DNA of 64,000 nucleotides from Gemmatales bacterium (lineage in GTDB: Bacteria; Planctomycetota; Planctomycetia; Gemmatales; HRBIN36). Shown one piece after another: positions 28,760 through 36,680 of this stretch. The stretch is taken from the NCBI GenBank assembly GCA_025060195.1, contig JANXCQ010000005.1:52671-116670 (forward strand), given 5' to 3'. How positions within the stretch are numbered: position 1 is the stretch's first letter; each line of letters starts with the position of its first letter. The notes beneath the pieces were generated by a model. It was not told the DNA's origin and did no database searches. It saw only the letters and a list, made by a program, of their open reading frames with translations. Position numbers and translations under genes: made by a program.

Positions 28760-29926
28760 TCACTTTCCTTGCTCGGTCGCCCCATTAGTTTCGTCGGCCA
28801 TGCCCAAATGTTGAGCAAGTTCCTCAAATAACTTAGCAGTGTTTGACTCGCTGGAGTTCGCGCGATAAATATGTCCAGCAGGGTTGCCCTCACATACATT
28901 GCTGGAGAGCATTGGCGTCGCCTTACTGCCTAGGATAATACCGTATTGACCATTTCTGACACAGTAGTTTTTCTCAGCTGTGCCCGCAGCTTCATCAAAG
29001 AAAGCTATCCCTGATTCCCCATTAGCGTGGCAGGTGTTCTCTTTTAGGGCTGGCTGCGCTTGGTGGTCTAATTCGATTCCATGATAACCATTGCCGCGAC
29101 AGACGTTCTTTAGTGCCGTACCGCGACTATTATCCCAATAAATGATGCCAGCTATCTGGTTACGCTCGCAGGTGTTGCCTTCGAGCACGGGCCGGGCTTT
29201 ACCTCCTACTGCTATGGCAGCACCGTTACCCCGACATATGTTGTTCCGCGCCGTGCCCCCGGCGTTCTCAAAGTACGCGATGCCAGTAGCCTTGTTAACC
29301 TCGCAGGTGTTGCCTTCGAGCACGGGCTGCGCTTGGCCTTGAACGGCAAGACCGTGGTAACCGTTGCCCCGGCAGGTGTTATTTCGTACTGTGCCCCCGG
29401 CGTTCTCCAAGTACGCGATGCCACTTTGCTGATTACCCTCGCAGGTGTTGCCTTCGAGCACGGGCTGCGCATGCTCGGAAACCTCTATCCCATGTAATTG
29501 ATTGGCCGTGGCCAGACATCGGCGGACTGTGCCGCGGACGACGCCGTGCAGCCAAAGTCCCACCCCGCCAAACTTTTTCTCATCGCTCCATACCCCGCCT
29601 TTGAAAATACAATCCTCTATCTCGATAGTCCCCGAACCGGCCTCGAACACGTTGGCGGGTTGACCCCCTAAGTGAATCACGCTCACCTTGCCCAGTCGAA
29701 ACTGACCTCCCCCCTCATAGGCTAACACCACCCCCTTCGCATCAGAGGTAATAATAGTCGCGTGCGCGTCCGTGCCTTCGATGGTCAGAGACTTGCCAAT
29801 CCGCAGCGGTTGCGCTAAGCGATATGTTCCCGGTTGCAGTTGGATCACTCCACCCTCAGGAACACGGTTGACCGCGTCTTCCAGCGAATGTCCAGAGTTC
29901 AAGACCAAATCGAGTTTTCTCGACAT
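28760..29926 (-). CDS. Right-handed beta-helix repeat protein (module 1)
   Basis: 388 residues from ATG 29926, sixteen bases after the kinase stop; GTGGG is a weak ribosome-binding site, and the frame is open back to 30031 inside the kinase gene. An N-terminal cap (PEGGVIQLQPGTYRLAQPL) is followed by about ten NosD/pectate-lyase-like turns of 23 residues. Turns alternate between NTCEGN-type and NNTCRGN-type, so each carries a Cys in the same place. There is no signal peptide. The paralogue at 31613 has the same design, and both follow a kinase domain. The gene could be the C-terminal half of a split kinase/beta-helix protein. Role probably as a binding scaffold (inference). Confidence 0.82.
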   Translation of the reverse strand: MSRKLDLVLNSGHSLEDAVNRVPEGGVIQLQPGTYRLAQPLRIGKSLTIEGTDAHATIITSDAKGVVLAYEGGGQFRLGKVSVIHLGGQPANVFEAGSGTIEIEDCIFKGGVWSDEKKFGGVGLWLHGVVRGTVRRCLATANQLHGIEVSEHAQPVLEGNTCEGNQQSGIAYLENAGGTVRNNTCRGNGYHGLAVQGQAQPVLEGNTCEVNKATGIAYFENAGGTARNNICRGNGAAIAVGGKARPVLEGNTCERNQIAGIIYWDNSRGTALKNVCRGNGYHGIELDHQAQPALKENTCHANGESGIAFFDEAAGTAEKNYCVRNGQYGIILGSKATPMLSSNVCEGNPAGHIYRANSSESNTAKLFEELAQHLGMADETNGATEQGK

Positions 29927-29942
29927 AGGCAAACCCACGATC

Positions 29943-30839
29943 TCATAAGACCCAGCAAGGCTTTTGCCCCTGGTCAAGCCCACGCCCCCAGGCGCGGGCC
30001 CCCTGGTCGAAGTAGTGCTGCGGGTCGGCACGTAAGGCCCATTTCGCCCAGGCCGCCTCCTTCCCGTCCAGTCCTTGCAAATCCCACTCGCCCCGCCGCT
30101 GCCGCTCGATCACCCCAATCGGCGTAACCTTGCTCGCGCCCACGCCAAACGGATGCCGACCCGTCAACAGGTACACGTACATCACCGCCAACGCGTACAA
30201 GTCGCAGGTCGGATGATGCCTCCCATCCCACGCCTCGGGCGGCGCGTAACCGATTGTTCCCGCGATGGTCGTGGTTAGACGCGTCTGCGTTGCCGACGCA
30301 AACCGCGTCAAGCCAAAGTCCGCTACCTTCACCTCCCCCTGAAACAGCAAACAGTTCTCCGGCTTGATGTCCCGATGATACAGCCCACGGCTATTCAGAA
30401 AATCAATCGCCTCGGCCAGATGCCACAGGTAACGGATAAGCTTGTTACGCGGAATGCCTGCCTGATTACGCTGGCGATACACCTCCAGCAGGCGGGCCAG
30501 GTCGCGCACCGGTTCGTCGGCCAACTCCCACACCGTTACCAGATGCCCCAGCCGAACTTTGTAGTCAATCAAACTCACCAAACGAGGATGCGTGATCAGT
30601 TGCAAGTTGGCCAATTCCTGAAGGATTTGCTGCTCCTTGCCCGCGGAGGGGTCGCTGACCGGGTCGAAACTGATGCGCACGGCACGCAAAAAGTTGCCCA
30701 CGCGCGCTCGATAGACCTCGCCAAAGCCGCCTCGCCCCAGACGCTCCTCAAACTGCCAGCCTTCCTGTTCTAACACTTGGATAACCGCGGCAACTCCCAA
30801 TCCGCGTGGCCGAGAATTCTGACCGGCTGCTCCACTCAT
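29943..30839 (-). CDS. Ser/Thr protein kinase-like protein (module 1)
   Basis: 298 residues; a cytoplasmic kinase domain with almost nothing else. The glycine loop is GRGGFGEVY (35-43), the beta-3 lysine of VAIK is replaced by Arg55 (RAVRIS), HRD is intact (155-157, HRDIKPEN) and DFG is intact (VADFGL). PPEAWDGRHHPTCDLYALAVM is the usual APE to helix F region. The frame ends shortly after the C-lobe (GARAWGRGLDQ), and the beta-helix begins in another frame. Loss of the ATP-anchoring lysine suggests weak or no catalysis, although some kinases use alternative lysines. It has its own promoter candidate at 30876-30905. Confidence 0.88.
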   Translation of the reverse strand: MSGAAGQNSRPRGLGVAAVIQVLEQEGWQFEERLGRGGFGEVYRARVGNFLRAVRISFDPVSDPSAGKEQQILQELANLQLITHPRLVSLIDYKVRLGHLVTVWELADEPVRDLARLLEVYRQRNQAGIPRNKLIRYLWHLAEAIDFLNSRGLYHRDIKPENCLLFQGEVKVADFGLTRFASATQTRLTTTIAGTIGYAPPEAWDGRHHPTCDLYALAVMYVYLLTGRHPFGVGASKVTPIGVIERQRRGEWDLQGLDGKEAAWAKWALRADPQHYFDQGARAWGRGLDQGQKPCWVL

Positions 30840-30875
30840 CGCCCTTACCCCTGAGACTGCTATTGACCTGCTTGT

Positions 30876-30905
30876 ATACTATCGCGGCAACAAATCTGCT
30901 GTCCA
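30876..30905 (-). promoter_or_regulatory. Possible sigma70 promoter for kinase module 1
   Basis: On the minus strand TGGACA (five of six matches) and TAGTAT (four of six) are 18 bases apart, ending about 37 bases before the kinase start at 30839. Confidence 0.4.
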
Positions 30906-31015
30906 CTCTCAGTTTCGTTGTGAGTTTTGCAACGAAGTTACAGCCTAACTGGCACACGCCGGAAACCGCCGTACCTTGCCATCAAGGTTGCCTCAGGTTT
31001 CAGCATCTGACCCCG

Positions 31016-31567
31016 CTAACCATACTCAGACAAGGAACTGGGAAAGTCCCAGAAACCCTGAGCCGCCTCGCCGACATCCACATCGGCGCTCACGTCGGGA
31101 GCCTCAAACTCAGCCACACCTCCAAAATCCCCTCCGAAGTCTTCTTCCATCGGTTCTGCCTCCAACTCATCGCCTCCATACTCATAGTCGCTCTCCGCTT
31201 CGTAGTCCCCTTCAGGTTCAGGCTCGTAAGCATCTGACTGGTCTGCATAGCCTTCCTCAGGCATCCCATGAGCGACGGCGGGATACGCGGCAGGCACATC
31301 ATACGCCTGGCCGTAGTTGTAATCGGCGCCCCCAGTTGGAGCCTCGCCGAGGCTGTGGGTGCCTTCCAGTTGTTGTTCATCCCTGTTGTTCCTGCGTTCG
31401 AGCAATTCGTTGATTTTCCGCAGCAGCTTATTGATCTTGCCCAGCGTGCGGCCGTAATCGTCATCAGGCTGCCCACCTCCATGGCCAGAGGCGACATTGC
31501 CGCCTGGCTGAGGATTTACAGGAGTTTGATTCTGCGGTCGGGATTGTGCCTGCGCTAAAGGACTCAT
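31016..31567 (-). CDS. Acidic low-complexity protein of unknown function
   Basis: 183 residues. A Gln/Pro-rich start leads into a short amphipathic coil (LGKINKLLRKINELLERRNN, near 42-61), and the last 100 residues are rich in Glu, Asp, Gly and Tyr with almost no basic residues. There is no signal peptide or membrane segment. It lies between the two kinase/beta-helix modules, 45 bases after the end of module 2 and on the same strand, so it is likely part of that transcript. I recognise no family; a disordered partner or substrate of the kinases is only a suggestion. Confidence 0.6.
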   Translation of the reverse strand: MSPLAQAQSRPQNQTPVNPQPGGNVASGHGGGQPDDDYGRTLGKINKLLRKINELLERRNNRDEQQLEGTHSLGEAPTGGADYNYGQAYDVPAAYPAVAHGMPEEGYADQSDAYEPEPEGDYEAESDYEYGGDELEAEPMEEDFGGDFGGVAEFEAPDVSADVDVGEAAQGFWDFPSSLSEYG

Positions 31568-31612
31568 GGCTTGAGGGATTGGAATAACAGGCGCGGAATT
31601 GCTCGGAGAACC

Positions 31613-32888
31613 TCAGTACATGTTGCCTACGAGTGGTTGTGCTTGGTAGGCTATGCCATGTGGCACAACTTGTTGCCAAGCTGGGTGCCCGGCCCCCTGC
31701 CAACGAACGCCACTGAAACTACTGCCACTCCCGAATTCGCTCGTATTCTCGCCGGAAAGCGGGGAAACGAAACTCTTGGTCTCTACGGTATTGCCTTCGA
31801 GCAGGGGGCGTCTGCGACTATAAAGACCAATGCCTGGTTGGCGATTACCACGACAAACGTTGTAACGAGCCGTGCCACCAGCGTTGTCGAAGTAGGCGAT
31901 GCCGTGAGACTGATTGTCTTCGCAGATATTGCGCTCCAGTGCGGGCTGGGCGAATCCGAGCACGCCGATGCCCTGATAAACATTGCCTCGGCAGACATTC
32001 TTACGCGCTGTGCCTCCCGCGCTATCGCAATATAAAATCTCAGATCGCTGGTTCCCTTCGCAGTTATTGCTTTCGAGTATTGGCTGCGCGTGGTCGCTCA
32101 CCTGGATGCCATGAAAACCATTGTCGCGACAGGTGTTATTGTGAGCCTTGCCTCCAGCGCTCCCCAGAAAGAGGATGCCATCGTACCGATTGTTTTCGCA
32201 CGTGTTACCTTGCAGCTCAGCTTGAGCCTGATCGTACACTCCGATGCCATGATAGCCGTTGCCGCGACAAACGTTGTTTTTGGCTTTGCCGATCGCGTGA
32301 TTGAAAAACACGATGCCGCATTGTCCATTCCGCTCGCAGATGTTGCCTTCGAGTACAACTTGGGCGCGATCCCACACCCCGATGCCGTGCAAATCATTGA
32401 CCAGACAGCGACAGTTCCTCACTAGCCCCTTTGCATCGCCGTGTAAGCGCAGGCCGTAGCCCCCCAAACTTTTTTCGTCGCTGCGCACTCCGCCTCGGAA
32501 AAGACACTGGACTATCTCTACGATACCAGAACCCGCTTGGAATACATCCGCGGGACGGTTGCCTGCATGAACGATAGCAACCTGGGCAAGACGGAAGCGG
32601 CCTTTTCCTTGATAGGCCAATACGAACCCTTCCGCATCCGATGCGATGAGGGTCTTCTCAGGAGCCGTTCCCTTGATGGTCAGGGGCTTGCGAATCTCTA
32701 ACGGTTGAGTCAACCGATAGGTCCCAGGTTGCAATAGAATTACCGCGTGCTCGGCAGCGTTTTCTACCGCCGCGGCTAGAGAGTGGTTTGGCGTCAGGAC
32801 AATCTCGGTTTTTTCTGCCTTCGGTTCGATGGATGCAGAACGTTGTTTAGGCTGGGAGTGCGCCTGATAAATACCCCGAACCCAGGTC
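31613..32888 (-). CDS. Right-handed beta-helix region (module 2), frame-shifted from its kinase
   Basis: This open frame is the beta-helix half of module 2. It extends back to 33124 inside the kinase gene, but that upstream part is out-of-frame kinase sequence. From about 32888 it reads TTWVRGIYQ, a cap (ILLQPGTYRLTQPLEI), about ten 23-residue turns with a Cys in nearly every turn (GNICERN, NNVCRGN, GNTCENN) and a Ser/Gly/Gln-rich tail. I see no ATG, GTG or TTG with a ribosome-binding site near the junction. Aligning with module 1 shows one base missing about 32886-32892; restoring it fuses kinase and beta-helix in one protein. Either a frameshift mutation, a sequencing error or recoding explains this. 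Confidence 0.7.
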
Positions 32889-33729
32889 GTGCCCCTTGGT
32901 TGAAACGCGCCTGCGGATCGGGGTGCAAGGCCGATTTCACCCACTCGGCTTCGTTTTCGCTTAGTCCTTGCAAGTCCCACTCGCCTCGCCGCTGCCGCTC
33001 GATGACCGCAATCGGCGTAACCTTGCTCGTGCCCACGCCAAACGGATGCCGACCCGTCAATAGGTACACATACATCACCGCCAAGGCGTACAAGTCGCAG
33101 GTCGGGTGATGCTTCCCTTCCCACACCTCCGGCGGTGCGTAACCGATCAGACCCGCAGTCAGCGTGCGTGGGGACTTTTGGGACAACGAGGCCAACTGTA
33201 GCATCCCAAAGTCGCCCAACTTCACATCGCCTTGGAAGAGCAAACAGTTATGCGGTTTGACATTGCGATGGTACAGTCCCTGCCCGTTCAAGAAGTCAAG
33301 CACTTCTGCTAAGTGCCACACGTAACGGACCACCTTCTCGCGCGGAAGACCTGTATGATTGCGCTGACGGTAGGCCTGGAGCAAGCGACTCAAATCGCGA
33401 ATCGGCTCATCGGCCAATTGCCAAACAGTTACCACATGCCCCAAAAGCAGTTGATAGTCCATCAGACTGGCTAAGCGCGGATGAACGATGGTTCTTAACT
33501 TGGCTGACAACTCGCGGATTTTTTGTTCCTTCTGGTCTGATGGGTCAGCGATGGGTTCGACGTTAATGCGCACGGCAAACGTAGTTTGGCCAAAACGGGC
33601 CCGATATACCTCGCCGAAGCTTCCTCGTCCCAACTTCGCTTCCAACTGCCATCCTTGCCCCTGAAGCACCTCGATAACCGCTGATATTCCCCGCTCTTGC
33701 CAACCTAACGTCGCGTCGGACTGGGCCAT
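32794..33729 (-). CDS. Pseudokinase-like Ser/Thr kinase domain (module 2)
   Basis: 311 residues as read. The glycine loop GRGSFGEVY is present (34-42), but the VAIK lysine is Arg54 (FAVRIN) and the HRD catalytic aspartate is Asn156 (HRNVKPHN, codon 33262-33264); DFG is kept (LGDFGM). Loss of both residues predicts little or no phosphotransfer. The kinase domain ends near ARFNQGAR; the remaining forty or so residues (from PGFGVFIRR) are the out-of-frame reading of the beta-helix linker, so the natural product is probably a longer fusion. It is a paralogue of the kinase at 29943, which keeps HRD. Confidence 0.85.
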   Translation of the reverse strand: MAQSDATLGWQERGISAVIEVLQGQGWQLEAKLGRGSFGEVYRARFGQTTFAVRINVEPIADPSDQKEQKIRELSAKLRTIVHPRLASLMDYQLLLGHVVTVWQLADEPIRDLSRLLQAYRQRNHTGLPREKVVRYVWHLAEVLDFLNGQGLYHRNVKPHNCLLFQGDVKLGDFGMLQLASLSQKSPRTLTAGLIGYAPPEVWEGKHHPTCDLYALAVMYVYLLTGRHPFGVGTSKVTPIAVIERQRRGEWDLQGLSENEAEWVKSALHPDPQARFNQGARPGFGVFIRRTPSLNNVLHPSNRRQKKPRLS

Positions 33730-33764
33730 GATTAATTACCTTCGCGGTACGCGTGCTAAACTTC

Positions 33765-33793
33765 ATCCTAACGGTGGATTGACCTACCGTCAA
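33765..33793 (-). promoter_or_regulatory. Sigma70-type promoter of kinase module 2
   Basis: On the minus strand TTGACG (five of six) and TAGGAT (four of six) are exactly 17 bases apart, 36 bases before the start at 33729. The -35 box is the left arm of the inverted repeat TTGACGGTAGGTCAA, a possible operator. Confidence 0.55.
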
Positions 33794-33890
33794 ACAAAAA
33801 AGTTTCCCACGGAGCGGCCCCATGACACGCTTGCTCATGCGCGTTGCAAGCTAAGTCTGGTCCTGGTGGCACGCTCCCCTCGGCTCAAAA

Positions 33891-35267
33891 TCAACGCGGT
33901 GGGAAGCTAACGGATTGGACAATGGCCAGGTCGCGGCCACCGAGCTTATCGGCTAAACTCGGTTCGACGGTAAACACGAATACCACCTGCCGACCATCCT
34001 TATGAGCCACCACATACCAAGTCAGCACAACGGGCAACCCCTCGCTTTTGCCTTGCACGGTGTGACGATAGATCCAACGGCCATCCTGAGCCGGCAGCTC
34101 ACCGCTTTCGATCTCCTTTTCCAGCTGGAATTGTGGCGTTTGGCGAGCGAATTGGCGAATTTGCTCGGTAGACAGATGCTGCCCAGGCTGCGCCTCGGGC
34201 CAAAACGTAACGTTCATCTGCGCTACCAACTCGCCACGGTCAAGCAAACGGAAAACCGCGAAGCGTTCATCTTGTGATATACGATGCCAGGCACGGTCAT
34301 ACAAAAACTCACACACGTTCTTAGGGGCACGGTAGCTGAGCAATAGGAAAGGCGCAGTCGGCTCCGCGGGGAGGTTCTGAAGCACGGCTGGGGTGAGATG
34401 TTCGCACTGACCGTCGAAATGTCGTTCCGCGCGGATGTCAGCTTGCAAGGTGAGCGCAGAGGTAACCGGGCCTGCTTGTCGCTGCTGCGTCTGTTGCCAG
34501 TGCAGGCGGAGCCAACGCTCGAAGTTCAAGTCGAATTCGCAGGTGGCGCGAATGTGGTTGTTCGTTTCGCTGCCGTCCACAATCCCTGCGACTTGGCCTT
34601 CAATGCTGACAAAGGCATGACCATCTCGCACCGCGGTCAGTTTGCCTTGCACTTGGGATTCCGTAACCCCGTCGAGTCCGCACATGGCCTGAACTACCGG
34701 GATGGGCACCGTCCAGGTGTCACCCACTGCTACCAGTTGCTCGGGCAGAAGATTGGGCACCATAAGGAGGTCGAGATGTCCTTGCGTGAGATCAAGTTCC
34801 TCGCGAGTCAAAGGCCCATTGGGAGAGAAGACCACGGTTTGGTCGGGACCGCGCCATGCTACTACCAAGCGCCGCTCCGGGCGAAGCTGACGCTTTTCGA
34901 GGGGGGAGCCGGGGGCGCTAGCAGACATGACGCCTTGGACTTGGCGGTGCCAGTCCGCTCGTTCGTAATAACGGGCCACGCGGATCGGTAACCCGGGACG
35001 GATTCCGTGCAGAACGGGTTTATCAGCCTGCGAAGGATGCACCTCGGCCAGGGCCAGGATGCTCTCCCAAACGCGATGCTCGGCCGTGACCACAATCTTC
35101 GATTTGCTGCTTTTTGGTTCGACTTGCACCCGAGTCTGTAGTTCCGCTCGCCATTGCTGACCGATGCGGGCCCGTTCCCGTAAAGCGTACCTAATACTGT
35201 CGGCCCAGGTGATTGCTAAACCGCTTAGCAGCACTACAGCTAAAAACGCACTCAATCGGCCGCTCAT
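33891..35267 (-). CDS. Membrane-anchored exported protein of unknown function
   Basis: 458 residues from ATG 35267, preceded by GAGGAG; the frame is open to 35321 without a better site. An N-terminal anchor or uncleaved signal (LSAFLAVVLLSGLAITWA) is followed by a large beta-rich region. No family or catalytic motif is apparent. Segments such as VAVGDTWTVPIPV and CEFDLNFERWLRLHW resemble planctomycete exported proteins of the same size, and the C-terminal part (WYVVAHKDGRQVVFVFTVEP) looks like a lipocalin or LpqN-like beta-sheet domain, which is a loose impression. It lies upstream of the kinase/beta-helix set on the same strand. Confidence 0.7.
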   Translation of the reverse strand: MSGRLSAFLAVVLLSGLAITWADSIRYALRERARIGQQWRAELQTRVQVEPKSSKSKIVVTAEHRVWESILALAEVHPSQADKPVLHGIRPGLPIRVARYYERADWHRQVQGVMSASAPGSPLEKRQLRPERRLVVAWRGPDQTVVFSPNGPLTREELDLTQGHLDLLMVPNLLPEQLVAVGDTWTVPIPVVQAMCGLDGVTESQVQGKLTAVRDGHAFVSIEGQVAGIVDGSETNNHIRATCEFDLNFERWLRLHWQQTQQRQAGPVTSALTLQADIRAERHFDGQCEHLTPAVLQNLPAEPTAPFLLLSYRAPKNVCEFLYDRAWHRISQDERFAVFRLLDRGELVAQMNVTFWPEAQPGQHLSTEQIRQFARQTPQFQLEKEIESGELPAQDGRWIYRHTVQGKSEGLPVVLTWYVVAHKDGRQVVFVFTVEPSLADKLGGRDLAIVQSVSFPPR

Positions 35268-35518
35268 GGCTCTCCTCGCTGCTTCTCGGGCATCCTTGAA
35301 TGGGTCTCTCAGGCCGGCCAAGCTGAGTCCTTTGCTGTCTTAGCTGCAAAATTTCCCCAATATCAGGAAACCAAGTAGGCTCCCCAAGTGGTCGGTCGCA
35401 TGCAACGGAGGCATACCCAAGGCCTGGCGAGCGTCAACATCATTTATCGAACTCGGGAGTTTGCCGATACCTTTCGTAAAATGCCATTGGCAGCCCGACA
35501 CATGATCAGGAGACAGGC

Positions 35519-36652
35519 ATGGGTTGGTCACTGCGGATTGGACGCCTCTTTGGCATTGATGTCTACGCGCACTTCACCTTCCTTTTGTTCCTGATCTGGA
35601 TTGGCGTGTCGTATTACCTGGTGTATCAGGATTGGCTCAAAGCCGCGATGGGCATGCTGATGATTGTGATGTTGTTCACGATCGTAGTGATGCACGAATT
35701 GGGCCACGCCTTGACGGCCCGGCGTTTTGGCATTCGCACGCGGCACATCACGCTGTTACCCATCGGCGGAGTGGCGTGGTTAGAACGTATCCCGGAGAAA
35801 CCATGGCAGGAACTGGCCATTGCCATTGCGGGACCGGCTGTCAATATCGTGTTGGCTGGGATCCTCTATGCTGTTTTTACCTCATTCTTGGGAACTCCCG
35901 AAGCGTTGCTCAACTTGTCCGCTGAGATCACGGAGCAAGTAGCGGCCAGCACCGCCGAGCAAATGGTGCGTACGCTGTTTTGGGTAAACGTGATGCTGGT
36001 GGCGTTCAACTTGCTCCCCGCATTTCCCATGGACGGAGGACGGGTACTGCGAGCGCTTCTGGCCATGCACATGGAATACGCCCAAGCCACCAACATCGCC
36101 GCGAGCATCGGCCAGTTGATGGCTATCCTCTTCGGATTCCTGGGTTTAGTATTCAACCCAATGTTGCTGTTCATCGCACTCTTTGTCTGGATCGGCGCCC
36201 AACAGGAAGCGGCGTTTGCCCAGCAGAAGGCGGCACTGTGGGGCATTCCCGTGCGCGATACCATGATCACCAATTTCACCGCATTATCGCCGCAGCACAC
36301 TTTGGCCGAAGCAGCGCACCTGATTCTTCAGGGTTATCAGATTGATTTCCCCGTGGTGGAAGATGGCCGGTTAGTCGGGGTGCTTCCTGGTAAAGACATT
36401 ATCGCCGGCTTAGCGCAACTGGGACCGCAGGCTCTGGTGCGCGAGGTGATGCGCCAGGACTGCCTGACGGCCAATCCCTACGAAATGGTCGAAACCGTTT
36501 TGCTGCGGATGGACCAGAATCATTGTCCCGTCGTGCCCGTTATCGTTAATGGCCAGATCATCGGTGTGCTGACCCGCGACAACATTGCCGAATATATTCT
36601 CATTCGCCGCGCACTCGAGGAAGCGCGCCGACGCCTTCAGGGCTATCTTTAA
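35519..36652 (+). CDS. Site-2 protease family M50 metalloprotease with two CBS domains
   Basis: 377 residues; an intramembrane zinc protease. HELGH at 59-63 supplies the two His ligands and catalytic Glu, and the third ligand Asp172 is in LPAFPMDGGRVLRAL. Four to six membrane segments surround them. Residues about 235-360 are two CBS repeats (QIDFPVVEDGRLVGVL and HCPVVPVIVNGQIIGVL), which usually sense adenine nucleotides and control activity. The arrangement is like SpoIVFB/Rip3 with CBS tail. The substrate is unknown, often an anti-sigma factor or membrane regulator. The start ATG 35519 follows a CAGGAGACAGGC site. The candidate selenoprotein follows 28 bases later. Confidence 0.95.
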   Translation: MGWSLRIGRLFGIDVYAHFTFLLFLIWIGVSYYLVYQDWLKAAMGMLMIVMLFTIVVMHELGHALTARRFGIRTRHITLLPIGGVAWLERIPEKPWQELAIAIAGPAVNIVLAGILYAVFTSFLGTPEALLNLSAEITEQVAASTAEQMVRTLFWVNVMLVAFNLLPAFPMDGGRVLRALLAMHMEYAQATNIAASIGQLMAILFGFLGLVFNPMLLFIALFVWIGAQQEAAFAQQKAALWGIPVRDTMITNFTALSPQHTLAEAAHLILQGYQIDFPVVEDGRLVGVLPGKDIIAGLAQLGPQALVREVMRQDCLTANPYEMVETVLLRMDQNHCPVVPVIVNGQIIGVLTRDNIAEYILIRRALEEARRRLQGYL

Positions 36653-36680
36653 TCGCAAACCAGAAGTGGGAGATTCTACC

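Noticed and set aside
28760..33729. Conserved programmed frameshift in the kinase/beta-helix genes
   Set aside because: The shift is +1 in one copy and -1 in the other, no slippery heptamer stands at either site, and module 1 has a possible separate start, so I do not claim a shared recoding mechanism.
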